From Blautia luti (GTDB lineage Bacteria; Bacillota; Clostridia; Lachnospirales; Lachnospiraceae), in the NCBI RefSeq assembly GCF_033096465.1, contig NZ_AP028156.1, positions 553,501 through 617,500 of the forward strand: a stretch of DNA of 64,000 nucleotides, written 5' to 3'. Position numbers and translations under genes: made by a program. Below, piece after piece: positions 16,600-27,600 of the stretch; positions within the stretch are counted from its first letter, which is position 1; the number at the start of each line of letters is the position of its first letter. A model generated the notes under the pieces. The model saw only the letters and a list, made by a program, of their open reading frames with translations. It searched no databases and had not been told where the DNA came from.

Positions 16600-18958
16600 G
16601 AAGCAGATCGAAGCGGCCATTGCCCGCGCTAACCGCACGGACAAAAAAGGAAAATCTGCGCAGGACAGTATCCCTTATGAACGGATGTGGCCGGACGGGA
16701 TCTGCCGCATATCGGACAGCCACTACACAAAGACCATTCAGTTTCAAGACATCAACTATCAGCTCTCCCAAAACGAAGATAAGACGGCAATCTTCGAGGG
16801 TTGGTGTGATTTCCTCAATTATTTTGACAGCTCAATTCATTTCCAGCTGTCTTTTTTGAACCTTGCGGCATCGGAGGAGACCTTTGCTAACTCCATTTCC
16901 ATCCCGCCCCAGAGGGATGCCTTTGACAGTATCCGCGAGGAATACACCACAATGCTGCAAAATCAGCTGGCCAGAGGCAACAACGGTCTCATCAAGACCA
17001 AATACCTGACCTTTGGTATCGACGCAGACAGCATCAAAGCCGCCAAGCCCCGTCTGGAGCGTATTGAGACCGATATACTTAATAACTTCAAGCGTCTTGG
17101 TGTAGCTGCCAGAACGATGGACGGTAAAGAAAGGCTTTCTCAGCTTCATGCGGTATTCCACATGGATGAACAGCTCCCGTTTCAGTTTGAATGGGACTGG
17201 CTGGCTCCTTCCGGTCTGTCCACAAAGGATTTTATTGCACCAAGCTCCTTTGAGTTCCGCACCGGCAAGCAGTTCCGTATGGGCAAGAAATACGGGGCTG
17301 TTTCTTTTTTGCAGATTCTCGCACCGGAGCTGAATGATCGTCTGCTGGCTGATTTTCTGGATATGGAAAGCTCGCTCATTGTGAGTATGCACATTCAGTC
17401 GGTGGATCAGGTGAAAGCCATCAAAACGATAAAGCGCAAGATTACCGACCTGGACCGCAGTAAGATCGAGGAACAGAAAAAAGCAGTCCGCGCCGGATAC
17501 GACATGGACATCATTCCATCTGACCTTGCTACTTACGGCAGTGAAGCGAAAAAACTTTTGCAGGATTTGCAGAGCCGCAACGAGAGAATGTTCCTTTTGA
17601 CCTTTCTGGTGCTGAACACAGCGGACAATCCCCGTCAGCTTGGCAACAACATTTTCCAGGCAGGCTCCATTGCCCAGAAGTATAACTGTCAGCTGACCAG
17701 GTTGGACTTTCAGCAGGAAGAAGGGCTGATGAGCTGTCTGCCCCTGGGACTCAATCAGATCGAGATCCAGCGAGGACTGACCACCAGTTCTACGGCTATC
17801 TTTGTACCGTTCACCACACAGGAATTATTCCAGAACGGCAAAGAGGCTCTGTACTACGGCATCAACGCCCTGTCCAACAACCTCATCATGGTGGATCGAA
17901 AGCTGCTGAAAAACCCCAACGGCTTGATTCTGGGTACGCCGGGTTCCGGTAAGTCCTTCAGCGCAAAACGAGAAATCGCCAACTGCTTTTTGCTTACCAG
18001 TGATGATGTCATTATCTGTGACCCGGAAGCGGAGTACGCACCTCTTGTTGAACGTCTGCATGGGCAGGTCATCAAGATCTCGCCTACCTCCACCAACTAC
18101 ATCAATCCGATGGACCTGAACCTGGACTACTCGGATGATGAAAGCCCGCTGTCCCTCAAGTCTGATTTTATTCTCAGCTTATGTGAGCTGATTGTGGGCG
18201 GTAAGGAGGGCTTGCAGCCGGTGCAGAAAACCATCATCGACCGCTGTGTGCGTCTGGTCTATCAGACTTACCTCAATGACCCGCGCCCGGAGAATATGCC
18301 CATACTGGAGGACCTATATAACTTGCTTCGGGAACAGGAGGAAAAGGAAGCCCAGTATATCGCTACGGCCCTTGAAATCTATGTAACCGGCTCCCTCAAT
18401 GTGTTCAACCACCAGAGCAATGTGGACATCAACAACCGCATTGTCTGCTATGACATCAAGGAACTGGGCAAGCAGCTCAAGAAAATCGGTATGCTGGTGG
18501 TACAGGATCAGGTGTGGAACCGCGTTACCATTAACCGCGCTGCCCACAAGTCCACCCGTTACTACATCGACGAGATGCACCTGCTTTTGAAGGAGGAGCA
18601 GACCGCTGCCTATACAGTGGAAATCTGGAAGCGATTCCGAAAATGGGGCGGAATCCCGACAGGTATCACCCAGAATGTCAAAGACCTTTTGAGCAGCCGC
18701 GAGGTAGAGAACATCTTTGAAAACTCCGACTTCGTGTATATGCTCAACCAGGCAGGCGGAGACCGTCAGATACTTGCCAAGCAGCTGGGCATTTCCACGC
18801 ACCAGCTTAGCTATGTGACCCACTCCGGTGAGGGCGAGGGCCTGCTGTTCTATGGCTCCACAATTCTGCCTTTCGTGGACCACTTCCCGAAGAATACCGA
18901 GCTGTACCGCATTATGACCACCAAACCCCAGGAACTGAAAAAGAAGGAGGATGAATGA
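16490..18958 (+). CDS. virB4: VirB4-like conjugation ATPase
   Basis: 822 residues; ATG 16490 follows AAGGAGG closely, and an in-frame TTG two codons on would have better spacing. Walker A GTPGSGKSFSAKR is near residue 482, Walker B YYIDEMHLLLKEEQ near 690, and GIPTGITQNVKDLLSS follows. The ATPase energises channel assembly and substrate transfer at the membrane. The N-terminal basic region overlaps prgI. Confidence 0.95.
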   Translation: MTLFTAIKKWLHRMFGKTEEKTVQPVKTKKKLSRADKKQIEAAIARANRTDKKGKSAQDSIPYERMWPDGICRISDSHYTKTIQFQDINYQLSQNEDKTAIFEGWCDFLNYFDSSIHFQLSFLNLAASEETFANSISIPPQRDAFDSIREEYTTMLQNQLARGNNGLIKTKYLTFGIDADSIKAAKPRLERIETDILNNFKRLGVAARTMDGKERLSQLHAVFHMDEQLPFQFEWDWLAPSGLSTKDFIAPSSFEFRTGKQFRMGKKYGAVSFLQILAPELNDRLLADFLDMESSLIVSMHIQSVDQVKAIKTIKRKITDLDRSKIEEQKKAVRAGYDMDIIPSDLATYGSEAKKLLQDLQSRNERMFLLTFLVLNTADNPRQLGNNIFQAGSIAQKYNCQLTRLDFQQEEGLMSCLPLGLNQIEIQRGLTTSSTAIFVPFTTQELFQNGKEALYYGINALSNNLIMVDRKLLKNPNGLILGTPGSGKSFSAKREIANCFLLTSDDVIICDPEAEYAPLVERLHGQVIKISPTSTNYINPMDLNLDYSDDESPLSLKSDFILSLCELIVGGKEGLQPVQKTIIDRCVRLVYQTYLNDPRPENMPILEDLYNLLREQEEKEAQYIATALEIYVTGSLNVFNHQSNVDINNRIVCYDIKELGKQLKKIGMLVVQDQVWNRVTINRAAHKSTRYYIDEMHLLLKEEQTAAYTVEIWKRFRKWGGIPTGITQNVKDLLSSREVENIFENSDFVYMLNQAGGDRQILAKQLGISTHQLSYVTHSGEGEGLLFYGSTILPFVDHFPKNTELYRIMTTKPQELKKKEDE

Positions 18959-19338
18959 TGATGAACCCCAACATTTTGAATCAAAACCCGTTGATGTTTT
19001 TTGACAGGGCGGTAAATGCCCAGCGCAGCCAGCTGCTTACGGTCATGGCCGATGCGGTAAGTGAGTGCCGCACGGCGGCAGATCAGGCAGCCGAACTGAA
19101 TGAGACCGGTCAGGTGGGGCTGCTCCGTCTGGCAGAGGTCTGGAGCACCATCCGTGCCAAGGAAGGTATGGGTGGTCTGGTTCTGGAAGGAACCGAAGCG
19201 AAAATCCTGTCCGATGTGGTGGCACAGTTTTATGCCTACCTGTCCGGCTGTATGTTCAACGATCCTGTGGGAATGGCCATTTATGCAGAGCTGCACTACA
19301 TGATGTCCTCCCTCATGCTGGGAGAATGGTTTGAATAA
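18955..19338 (+). CDS. Conserved ICE protein of unknown function (127 aa)
   Basis: Starts within ATGATGATG overlapping the virB4 stop, and overlaps the start of the CHAP gene by 8 bases, so it is tightly placed in the transfer operon. Mostly helical, soluble, with no signal or membrane segment. No family recognised. Position suggests an accessory of the VirB4/CHAP part of the apparatus. Confidence 0.7.
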   Translation: MMMNPNILNQNPLMFFDRAVNAQRSQLLTVMADAVSECRTAADQAAELNETGQVGLLRLAEVWSTIRAKEGMGGLVLEGTEAKILSDVVAQFYAYLSGCMFNDPVGMAIYAELHYMMSSLMLGEWFE

Positions 19339-21067
19339 AGAGCCGCGCCTGCGCTTTACTGATGAGGAACGGTCTGATCCTGCACTGGAAAAGCCGATCC
19401 GTAAAGCGGAGAAAGCTGCGGCCAGAGCAGATAAGGCGCAGGCCAATATCCCAAAGAAAAAGGTCAGGCAGACGGTCATCGACCCGGATACCGGAAAAAA
19501 GACCTCGAAGCTGACCTTTGAGGACAAGAAAAAGCCACCCTCCAAACTTTCTCAAGGGGTCAAGGAAGCTCCCGTCCATCTGGTTGCGGGCAAGCTCCAC
19601 AAAGAGATCCGGGAAACAGAACAGGACAATGTGGGCGTGGAAAGCGCCCACAAGTCCGAGGAAGCGGTGGAGACCGGCGCTTATCTGGTGCGGGAGGGCT
19701 ATCGCAGCCACAAGCTGAAGCCGTACCGCAAAGCAGCACAGGCAGAGCGCCAACTGGAAAAGGCAAATGTAAATGTTCTGTACCAGAAATCTTTGCAGGA
19801 AAATCCCCAGTTTGCCAGCAATCCACTTTCCCGCTGGCAGCAAAAGCAGGCCATCAAAAGGCAGTATGCCGCCGCCAAACACGCCGGTCAGACTGCCGGA
19901 AATACCGCCCAGGCTGCGTCCAAAACCGGAAAAGCCGCAAGGACGGTAAAAGAAAAGGCACAGCAGGTAGGGGCGTTCGTCATGCGCCACAAGAAGGGTT
20001 TCCTGATGGCAGGGGTTTTGTTCCTCATTACCTGTATGCTGATGAATACCATGTCCTCCTGCTCCATGATGGCGCAGAGCATCGGTTCCGTTCTCTCCGG
20101 CACCACTTATCCGTCGGATGACCCGGAAATGCTGGCAGTGGAGGCAGATTATGCAGCCAGAGAAGTCCAGTTGCAGGAGGAAATCGACAACATTGAAAGC
20201 AGCCACCCAGGGTATGACGAGTATCGCTATGACCTTGGTATGATCGGCCATGACCCTCATGAGCTGGCAGCATTTCTGTCTGCCGTCTTGCAAGGTTACA
20301 CCCAGCAGAGCGCTCAGGCAGAGCTGGCGCGTGTGTTTGCAGCACAGTATCAGCTGACGCTTACTGAGGAAGTGGAGATTCGCTACCGCACGGAGACCTC
20401 CACCGACCCGGAGACCGGCGAGACCACCTCAGAAGAAGTCCCCTATGAGTATTACATTTTGAATGTGAAACTCACCAGCAAGCCCATTTCCGCTGTGGCG
20501 TCGGAGTTACTGACCCCGGAGCAGATGGAAATGTATCAGGTTTACCGGCAGACCATGGGCAATAAGCCGCTGTTGTTTGGCGGTGGTTCCCCTGACATGG
20601 GCAATTCCGAGGACTTGACCGGTGTACAGTTTGTAAATGGAACCCGTCCCGGAAATCCGCAGTTGGTGGAGCTGGCCAAGCGTCAGGTCGGCAATGTGGG
20701 CGGCTATCCTTATTGGAGCTGGTATGGCTTTGACAGCCGCGTGGAGTGGTGCGCCTGCTTTGTATCCTGGTGTTATAACCAGGCTGGAAAAAGTGAGCCG
20801 CGCTTTGCAGGCTGTGAGTGGCAGGGCGTTCCGTGGTTCCAGTCTCATGGACAATGGGGTGCAAGAGGCTATAACAATCTGGCTCCCGGAGATGCAATTT
20901 TCTTTGATTGGGATTTAGATGGGACAGCAGACCATGTGGGTATCGTGATCGGTACGGATGGCAGCCGTGTTTATACGGTGGAGGGAAATTCCGGCGATGC
21001 CTGCAAGATCAAAAGTTATGACCTGAACTATCAAAGTATTAAGGGCTACGGCCTGATGAACTGGTAA
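19331..21067 (+). CDS. CHAP-domain cell-wall hydrolase of the conjugation apparatus (CD1108 family)
   Basis: 578 residues from a TTG start coupled to the previous gene. A basic cytoplasmic Lys/Ala/Gln-rich region (1-215) and one membrane segment (about 218-240, FLMAGVLFLITCMLMN) are followed by a charged extracellular region. The C-terminal CHAP domain (about 440-578) has EWCACFVSWCYNQAG with the catalytic Cys and DHVGIVIG with the catalytic His. It is the VirB1-like enzyme that opens peptidoglycan for the transfer channel. Confidence 0.9.
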   Translation: MNKEPRLRFTDEERSDPALEKPIRKAEKAAARADKAQANIPKKKVRQTVIDPDTGKKTSKLTFEDKKKPPSKLSQGVKEAPVHLVAGKLHKEIRETEQDNVGVESAHKSEEAVETGAYLVREGYRSHKLKPYRKAAQAERQLEKANVNVLYQKSLQENPQFASNPLSRWQQKQAIKRQYAAAKHAGQTAGNTAQAASKTGKAARTVKEKAQQVGAFVMRHKKGFLMAGVLFLITCMLMNTMSSCSMMAQSIGSVLSGTTYPSDDPEMLAVEADYAAREVQLQEEIDNIESSHPGYDEYRYDLGMIGHDPHELAAFLSAVLQGYTQQSAQAELARVFAAQYQLTLTEEVEIRYRTETSTDPETGETTSEEVPYEYYILNVKLTSKPISAVASELLTPEQMEMYQVYRQTMGNKPLLFGGGSPDMGNSEDLTGVQFVNGTRPGNPQLVELAKRQVGNVGGYPYWSWYGFDSRVEWCACFVSWCYNQAGKSEPRFAGCEWQGVPWFQSHGQWGARGYNNLAPGDAIFFDWDLDGTADHVGIVIGTDGSRVYTVEGNSGDACKIKSYDLNYQSIKGYGLMNW

Positions 21068-21095
21068 CAGACTTTGTGGAAAGGAGTGAACGGTT

Positions 21096-21353
21096 ATGGC
21101 AAAAAACAAAATTGAACGTATCGACCAGGAAATTGAGAAAACCCGTGAGAAGATTGCGGAATATCAGGAAAAGCTCAAGACCCTGGAAGCACAGAAAACG
21201 GAGGCAGAGAATCTGGAAATCGTTCAGATGGTTCGTGCGTTACGCATGACTCCAGCACAGCTGAACGCTATGCTTTCCGGTGGAATGAACCACGGCAGAG
21301 ATACAGCACTGTCGGAATCAAATAATCAGGAGGTTACCGCTTATGAAGAATAA
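21096..21353 (+). CDS. DUF4315-family coiled-coil protein
   Basis: 85 residues; the first 50 form an amphipathic coiled coil (IEKTREKIAEYQEKLKTLEAQ), followed by VRALRMTPAQLNAML, the DUF4315 signature. Found in Tn1549-type transfer operons; function unknown. ATG behind AAAGGAG; its end overlaps the next gene by 11 bases. Confidence 0.85.
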   Translation: MAKNKIERIDQEIEKTREKIAEYQEKLKTLEAQKTEAENLEIVQMVRALRMTPAQLNAMLSGGMNHGRDTALSESNNQEVTAYEE

Positions 21354-22107
21354 ACGAATTTGCAAAACACTTTCCGCCCTTTGCCTGACAATGGTTGTGG
21401 CATTTGGCTTTACGATCCCTGCTTTCGCACAGGGGTCAGAACAGGCTCCGGCGGCACCGGTAGAGGATTCTACCAATGACAGCAATGTGATTGTGGAAGA
21501 AACAGAACCGGCACCGGCACTTACACCGGAGGGGAATGCGGCATTGGTGGATGATTTTGGAGGCAATAAGCAGCTTATTACTGTTACGACCAAAGCTGGA
21601 AATTACTTTTACATCTTGATTGATAGGGCGAATGAGGACAAGGAGACTGCTGTTCACTTTCTGAATCAGGTGGACGATGCAGACCTTGCGGCGCTGATGG
21701 AAGATGGAAAAACCAAAGAGGAGATGCCTGCGGTATGCAGCTGTTCAACAAAATGTGAAGCAGGGGCAGTCAATACGGCCTGCCCGGTCTGCGCAACTGA
21801 TAAGAGTAAATGTACGGGCAAAGCACCGGAACCTCCGGCAGAAACATCGGAGCCGGAAAAAGAGAAGCCTGCCGGATTGAACCCGGCTGCGCTGGCCCTT
21901 TTGCTGGCTCTGCTTGGTGGCGGTGGCGTATTTGCCTACTTGAAGCTCGTTAAGAATAAGCCTAAGACCAAGGGCAATGACAGTCTGGACGATTATGATT
22001 ATGGAGAGGAAGATTCCGAGGAATGGGAAACAGAGGATGAGGAGTCGGAAGAACCGGATGCTGACGGGGGCAGCACAGAAGAAGATGATGAGGACAGTGT
22101 GAAATGA
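21343..22107 (+). CDS. DUF4366-family surface protein of the transfer operon (CD1107 family)
   Basis: 254 residues with a signal peptide (ALCLTMVVAFGFTIPAFA, cut about residue 29). An extracellular domain containing QLITVTTKAGNYFYILIDR follows, then four CxC/CxxC cysteines (CSCSTKC, CPVCATDKSKC), a Pro-rich linker, a C-terminal membrane segment (LALLLALLGGGGVFAYL) and a very acidic tail. It is probably anchored at the mating channel. Starts 11 bases inside the previous gene behind AGGAGG. Confidence 0.88.
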   Translation: MKNKRICKTLSALCLTMVVAFGFTIPAFAQGSEQAPAAPVEDSTNDSNVIVEETEPAPALTPEGNAALVDDFGGNKQLITVTTKAGNYFYILIDRANEDKETAVHFLNQVDDADLAALMEDGKTKEEMPAVCSCSTKCEAGAVNTACPVCATDKSKCTGKAPEPPAETSEPEKEKPAGLNPAALALLLALLGGGGVFAYLKLVKNKPKTKGNDSLDDYDYGEEDSEEWETEDEESEEPDADGGSTEEDDEDSVK

Positions 22108-22307
22108 CCCGTTTCACAGACAGTCCCTATGAACGCATGATGACACGCAGGCCGGAGGGCGGGAAGGAAACTTCCCGTCCTCCTTCTTTACCCCACAGCC
22201 ACCCCTGCTATGGTTGCGGGAATTATGGAAGACCCTGCGTAGGTATCTGTCACCGGGAAATGTCCCGATGGCTCAAAGAGAGGAGGAACCATCATGGCTC
22301 AACATAA
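22104..22307 (+). CDS. Small Cys-containing ICE protein (67 aa)
   Basis: Overlaps the DUF4366 gene by ATGA and the topoisomerase gene by 14 bases. Basic, with PCYGCGNYGRPCVGIC giving four cysteines in the pattern of a small zinc-binding module. No family name recognised; its tight packing in the operon argues that it is translated. Confidence 0.65.
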   Translation: MTRFTDSPYERMMTRRPEGGKETSRPPSLPHSHPCYGCGNYGRPCVGICHREMSRWLKERRNHHGST

Positions 22308-24402
22308 ATTGGTAATTGCCGAAAAACCATCAGTTGCCCAGAGTTTGGCGGCGGTGATCGGCGCAACCGTCCGTAAGGACGGGTATCTGGAGGGTAACGG
22401 CTGGCGTGTCAGCTGGTGCGTGGGCCATCTGGCCGGTCTTGCAGATGCAAACAGTTATGATCCCAAGTATGCCAAGTGGCGATATGATGACCTGCCTATT
22501 CTGCCGGAGCATTGGCAGATGGTAGTGGGAAAGGATAAGAAAAAGCAGTTTGATATTCTCAAAAAGCTGATGAACGCCCCGGATGTGATGGAAGTGGTAA
22601 ATGCCTGTGATGCCGGACGCGAGGGTGAGCTGATCTTCCGCAGCGTCTATGAGCTGGCAGGCTGCCAAAAGCCGATGAAAAGGCTCTGGATTTCTTCGAT
22701 GGAGGACTCCGCCATAAGGGAGGGCTTTGCAAACCTGCGCCCAGGTGTAGATTATGATGGACTTCGGGATGCTGCTCTCTGCCGTGCCAAGGCCGACTGG
22801 CTGGTGGGGATCAATGCCACAAGGCTTTTTTCCGTGCTGTACCACCGCACCCTCAACATCGGGCGCGTTATGTCCCCAACGCTGGCGCTCATTGTCCAAC
22901 GAGAAGCTGAGATCGACACCTTTAAGCCGGTTCCCTTTTATACCGTGGCGCTGGAGCTGCCTGGTCTTACCGTATCCGGGGAGCGTATGAGTGACCGAGC
23001 AAGCGCAGAGCAGCTGAAAGAAGCCTGTCAGGGTGCAGCTGTCACAACCAAAAAAGTGGAGTGCAAGGAAAAGTCCGAAAAGCCGCCTGCCCTCTATGAC
23101 CTGACTACTCTGCAAAGAGATGCCAACCGCTTGCTTGGATTTACAGCCCAGCAGACCCTGGACTATCTGCAAAGCCTGTATGAAAAGAAGCTCTGCACCT
23201 ATCCCCGTACTGACAGCCGCTATCTGACCGGTGATATGGCAGACAGCCTGCCGGTGCTGGTGAACCTGGTTGCCAATGCTATGCCGTTTTGCAAAGGGAT
23301 CGCCGTTACCTGTGATCCGCAGACGGTCATCAACGATAAGAAAGTAACCGACCACCATGCAGTAATCCCTACCAGAAATCTCAAGGATGCAGACCTTTCT
23401 GCCCTTCCTGCGGGAGAAAAAGCGGTGCTGGAGCTGGTGGCCCTGCGTCTGCTGTGTGCCGTGGCCCAGCCCCATATCTATTCGGAAACCGTTGTGATTG
23501 CAGCGTGTGCCGGTAGGGAGTTTACCGCCAAAGGAAAAACGGTGAAGCACCCCGGATGGAAAGCACTGGAGGACGCCTACCGTGCCAAAATGAAGGATGC
23601 AGAGCCGAAAAAAGAGGGCGCAGAGAAAGCCCTGCCGGAGCTGACCGAAGGACAGACACTTTCGGTTTCTGCGGCAATCGTCAAAGAAGGCAAAAGCAGT
23701 CCGCTTCAGCACTTTACGGAGGATACCCTATTGTCCGCAATGGAGACTGCCGGGAAAGATGATATGCCAGAGGATGCTGAGAGAAAAGGTCTGGGGACAC
23801 CGGCCACCCGTGCCGGTATTTTGGAAAAGCTGGTATCTGCCGGTTTTCTGGAGCGAAAAAAGAACAGAAAAACGGTGCAGCTTCTTCCTTCCCACGATGC
23901 AGTATCCCTTATCACGGTGCTGCCGGAACAACTGCAATCGCCGCTTCTGACTGCCGAGTGGGAGTACCGACTGGGCGAGATCGAGCGCGGGCAGCTTGCC
24001 CCGGAGGAGTTTTTGGACGGGATCAGCACCATGCTGAAAGATCTGGTAGGGACTTATCAGGTCATCAAGGGAACTGAGTGCCTGTTCACTCCGCCCCGTG
24101 AGGTGGTGGGCAAATGCCCTCGCTGCGGCGGTGAAGTTGCAGAACTGCAAAAAGGCTTCTTCTGTCAGAATGATTCTTGCAAATTTGCAATCTGGAAAAA
24201 CAACAAATGGTGGGCTGCCAAGAAAAAACAGCCGACCAAGGCTGTGGTGTCTGCACTGCTTAACGATGGCCGTGTCCGTGTGACGGGCCTATATTCGGAG
24301 AAAACCGGAAAGACCTACGATGCCGCTGTGGTTTTGGAGGATGATGGACAGTACGCCAACTTCAAGCTGGAATTTGACCAGCGGAAAGGAGGCAGCCGAT
24401 GA
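22294..24402 (+). CDS. topB: DNA topoisomerase III (TopB-like)
   Basis: 702 residues. The N-terminal Toprim domain has VIAEKPSVAQSLA with the catalytic glutamate and NACDAGREGELIFR; the active-site tyrosine is in YPRTDSRYLTGDM near residue 304. The C-terminus has a zinc-ribbon-like CPRCGGEVAELQKGFFCQNDSC. Plasmid/ICE topoisomerases of this type resolve supercoils or replication intermediates during transfer. ATG behind GGAGGAACC. Confidence 0.95.
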   Translation: MAQHKLVIAEKPSVAQSLAAVIGATVRKDGYLEGNGWRVSWCVGHLAGLADANSYDPKYAKWRYDDLPILPEHWQMVVGKDKKKQFDILKKLMNAPDVMEVVNACDAGREGELIFRSVYELAGCQKPMKRLWISSMEDSAIREGFANLRPGVDYDGLRDAALCRAKADWLVGINATRLFSVLYHRTLNIGRVMSPTLALIVQREAEIDTFKPVPFYTVALELPGLTVSGERMSDRASAEQLKEACQGAAVTTKKVECKEKSEKPPALYDLTTLQRDANRLLGFTAQQTLDYLQSLYEKKLCTYPRTDSRYLTGDMADSLPVLVNLVANAMPFCKGIAVTCDPQTVINDKKVTDHHAVIPTRNLKDADLSALPAGEKAVLELVALRLLCAVAQPHIYSETVVIAACAGREFTAKGKTVKHPGWKALEDAYRAKMKDAEPKKEGAEKALPELTEGQTLSVSAAIVKEGKSSPLQHFTEDTLLSAMETAGKDDMPEDAERKGLGTPATRAGILEKLVSAGFLERKKNRKTVQLLPSHDAVSLITVLPEQLQSPLLTAEWEYRLGEIERGQLAPEEFLDGISTMLKDLVGTYQVIKGTECLFTPPREVVGKCPRCGGEVAELQKGFFCQNDSCKFAIWKNNKWWAAKKKQPTKAVVSALLNDGRVRVTGLYSEKTGKTYDAAVVLEDDGQYANFKLEFDQRKGGSR

Positions 24403-24677
24403 AGCTCTCTTTAGTGGAACGGGAAACCATTCTCCTCTATAACCAGGCAGAACCAATGGCTGAAATCTATACTCATGATCCCCGTCTGATGGAGAAGCTG
24501 GATCTGCTGGCAAAAAAGCACCCCGACCAGATCACCCGAAAGGACGCCCATAACTTTACCGTCCCCAAGCGGTGTGTATCAGTCCGGGAGCCATATAGCG
24601 CAGAACGCCGCAAAGCCGCCAGTGAGCGTGCGAAAGCCGCCGGATACCAGCCTCCTGTGAAAAAGTCCGGCAGTTAA
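24399..24677 (+). CDS. Conserved ICE protein of unknown function (92 aa)
   Basis: ATGA overlap with topB, GGAGG upstream. Starts SLVERETILLYNQAEP, which also occurs in other elements of this family; contains RCVSVREPYSAERRKAASE and is basic at the C-terminus. No domain recognised. It lies between topoisomerase and primase, which suggests a DNA-processing accessory. Confidence 0.7.
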   Translation: MKLSLVERETILLYNQAEPMAEIYTHDPRLMEKLDLLAKKHPDQITRKDAHNFTVPKRCVSVREPYSAERRKAASERAKAAGYQPPVKKSGS

Positions 24678-24683
24678 AGGCAC

Positions 24684-27600
24684 ATGACAGAGAATGTATT
24701 TGAAGCAGTCAAGCAGTCGGTCAGCACCAGAGATGCGGCAGCGTTTTATGGGATCGAGGTCAAACGAAATGGCATGGCCTGCTGTCCCTTTCACGATGAT
24801 AAGAACCCAAGCATGAAGGTAGACCAGCGGTTCCACTGCTTTGGCTGCGGTGCAGATGGGGATGTGATCGACTTTACCGCAAAGCTCTTTGACCTCTCCT
24901 CAAAAGAAGCGGCGGAGAAACTGACACAGGACTTTGGCCTGATCTATGACAGTCAGGCCCCTCCCCGCAGGAGATATGTCCGGCAGAAAACCGAGGCACA
25001 AAAGTTTCGGGAGGACCGGCAGCGGTGTTATCGCGTACTGTCCGATTATTACCATCTGCTGAAAAAATGGGAGGCCGACCATTCTCCCCGGACACCGGAG
25101 GAAGAACCGCACCCCCGCTTTGTGGAAGCAATCCAGAAGAAAACCTATGTAGAGTACCTGTTGGACCTTTTTCTTTATGAAAGTGAAGAAGAACAAAGGG
25201 CATGGGTTGCAGAACACACAGCAGAAATCATACACTTGGAAAGGAGATTGAAAATCATGGCTGAGAACAAACCCACCAACCGAGAGCGGCTAAGGGAAAT
25301 CACAGATGGCATCGAGCAGGGGATCAAGGAACTGTTTGAGAGTGAAAAGTATATGCGCTATCTGTCCGTCATGTCCCGCTTCCACCGCTATTCGGTAAAC
25401 AACACCATGCTCATCTATATGCAGAAGCCGGACGCTACATTGGTAGCCGGATACAATAAGTGGAAAGACCAGTTTGAGCGTCATGTAAAAAAGGGCGAGC
25501 ATGGCATTACCATCATCGCCCCCACACCGTATAAGAAGAAAATCGAGGAGCAGAAGCTGGACCCGGATACCAAGGCTCCGATTCTGGATAAAGACGGAAA
25601 GATCGTCACAGAGGAAAAAGAAATCGAAATCCCCATGTTTCGTCCGGTCAAGGTCTTTGATGTAAGCCAGACCGACGGGAAACCTTTGCCGGAGCTTGCT
25701 TCCTCCCTTTCCGGCAATGTGCCAAATTATGAGGCATTCATGGAGGCCCTGCGCCGCAGCGCACCGGTACCGATTACTTTTGAAGCAATGGCTGCTGATA
25801 CGGACGGCTATTTTTCTGCCGATCATCAGAAAATCGCCATTCGTCAGGGCATGAGTGAGGTGCAGACAGTTTCGGCCACGGTTCATGAGATTGCCCACAG
25901 CAAGCTTCATGACCCTAAAAAATATGAAATGCTACCGTCATGGAAGGTTGTGCTGGAGAGTGAAGGTGGAACCAAGCATGATTTCAAGTTGGATTTTGCC
26001 ACAGAAAAAGAAGCCGAACAGTTTGCTTCTGATATGGATTGGCGCTATGTGGACGAAAATCAGTTTGAATGGCGTCTTGCAGTTGAGGAAGATCCAACCG
26101 CAGAAAAACAGGCAATCAAAAATCGTCACACGGAGGAAGTAGAGGCTGAAAGCATCTCCTATGCGGTCTGCAAATATTTTGGCATCGAGACCGGAGAAAA
26201 CAGCTTCGGCTATATTGCAAGCTGGAGTCAGGGCAAGGAACTGAAAGAGCTGAGAGCCAGTTTGGAGACCATCAATAAGACCTCCGGCACTTTGATCTCT
26301 GACATTGAGCGCCACTATAAGGAAATATGCAAAGAGCGTGGAATCGACCCTCATGCAAAGGTAGAGCCGGAACCCGCCCCGATAGAGCAGCCAGAAGATG
26401 CCGCTAAGGTATCTGATAGACAGCAGACCGGCGATCTGACCTACTATGTAGCAGAGTGCATGGAATTTCCAAACCTCGGAGAATATCACGATAACCTGTC
26501 TTTGGAGGAGGCGGTCCGCATCTATCAGGAAATTCCGGCAGAGCGAATGAACGGGGTCAAAGGGATTGGCTTTGAGCTGAAAGACGGAAGCGACTATGAA
26601 GGACCGTTTCCGATTTTGACCGGGCAGACCATTGACCTGGACACTATTCAGGCAATCGACTATTACCGTGACAATCCGCTGGTACAGAAAGCGGTAAAGG
26701 AACTGGCTGCGGCCATGCCGGAAATGGAGGTACTGGGGGCGGATGCCAACCAGCAGGAGGCTTTGTTTCTGATCAACGATACTACCTATCTTCATATCCA
26801 ACCTTGTGACAGCGGATGGGACTACACTCTTTACGATGCTGCGTCCATGAAAGAGCTGGATGGTGGTCAGCTGGATATGCCGGAGATTTCCCGCATGAAG
26901 GCAGTTCTCCAGATTTGTGATGACAACGATTTGGGCAGAGACTCGGTAAAATACGCACCGTTGTCCATGATTGAGACCTTGCAGGACGCTGCCTATCAGC
27001 AGATGCAAGCAGAGGTCGGTCAGATAACTGCTTCTTCTCAGCTGCCGGAAGCACAGGAGCAGGCACTGGATGAATACCCCATGCCTGATGAGCAGGTCTC
27101 CACACCGGATATGCAGGAATACGGCTACTCCTATGATGGGATGCTCCCTGTTACCAGAGAACGGGCGCTGGAACTGGATGCCGCCGGTTTGACCGTCTAT
27201 GTGCTGCATGAGGACAATACGGAGAGCATGGTGTTTGACCCGCAGGAAATCATGGATCATGGTGGTCTTTTTGGCGTGGACCGTGAGGAATGGGAGAAAA
27301 GCCCTCAGTTCCACGAAAAGGTCATGGAGCGTCTGGAACATCAGCAGGAACGGGAACAGGCATTTCTCTCCCAGAACAGAAACTGCTTTGCCATCTACCA
27401 GGTGAGCCGTGACGATCCGCAGAATGTGCGCTTTATGAATCTGGACTGGCTAAAGGCCCATGACATTTCCATAGACCGCAACAATTATGACCTCATTTAC
27501 ACAGCTCCTCTGAGGGAGTCTGGCACTGTGCCGGAGCAGCTGGAAAAACTCTATCAGCAATTCAATCTGGAAAAGCCCGTGGACTTTCACAGTCCTTCCA

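Noticed and set aside
22330..23712. Long open frame on the minus strand opposite topB (460 codons)
   Set aside because: Antisense shadow of the GC-rich topoisomerase gene; no ribosome binding site and no family-like motifs.
25938..27341. Long minus-strand open frame opposite the primase fusion (467 codons)
   Set aside because: Codon-bias shadow; composition rich in His/Arg/Leu without domains, and the plus-strand gene is well supported.
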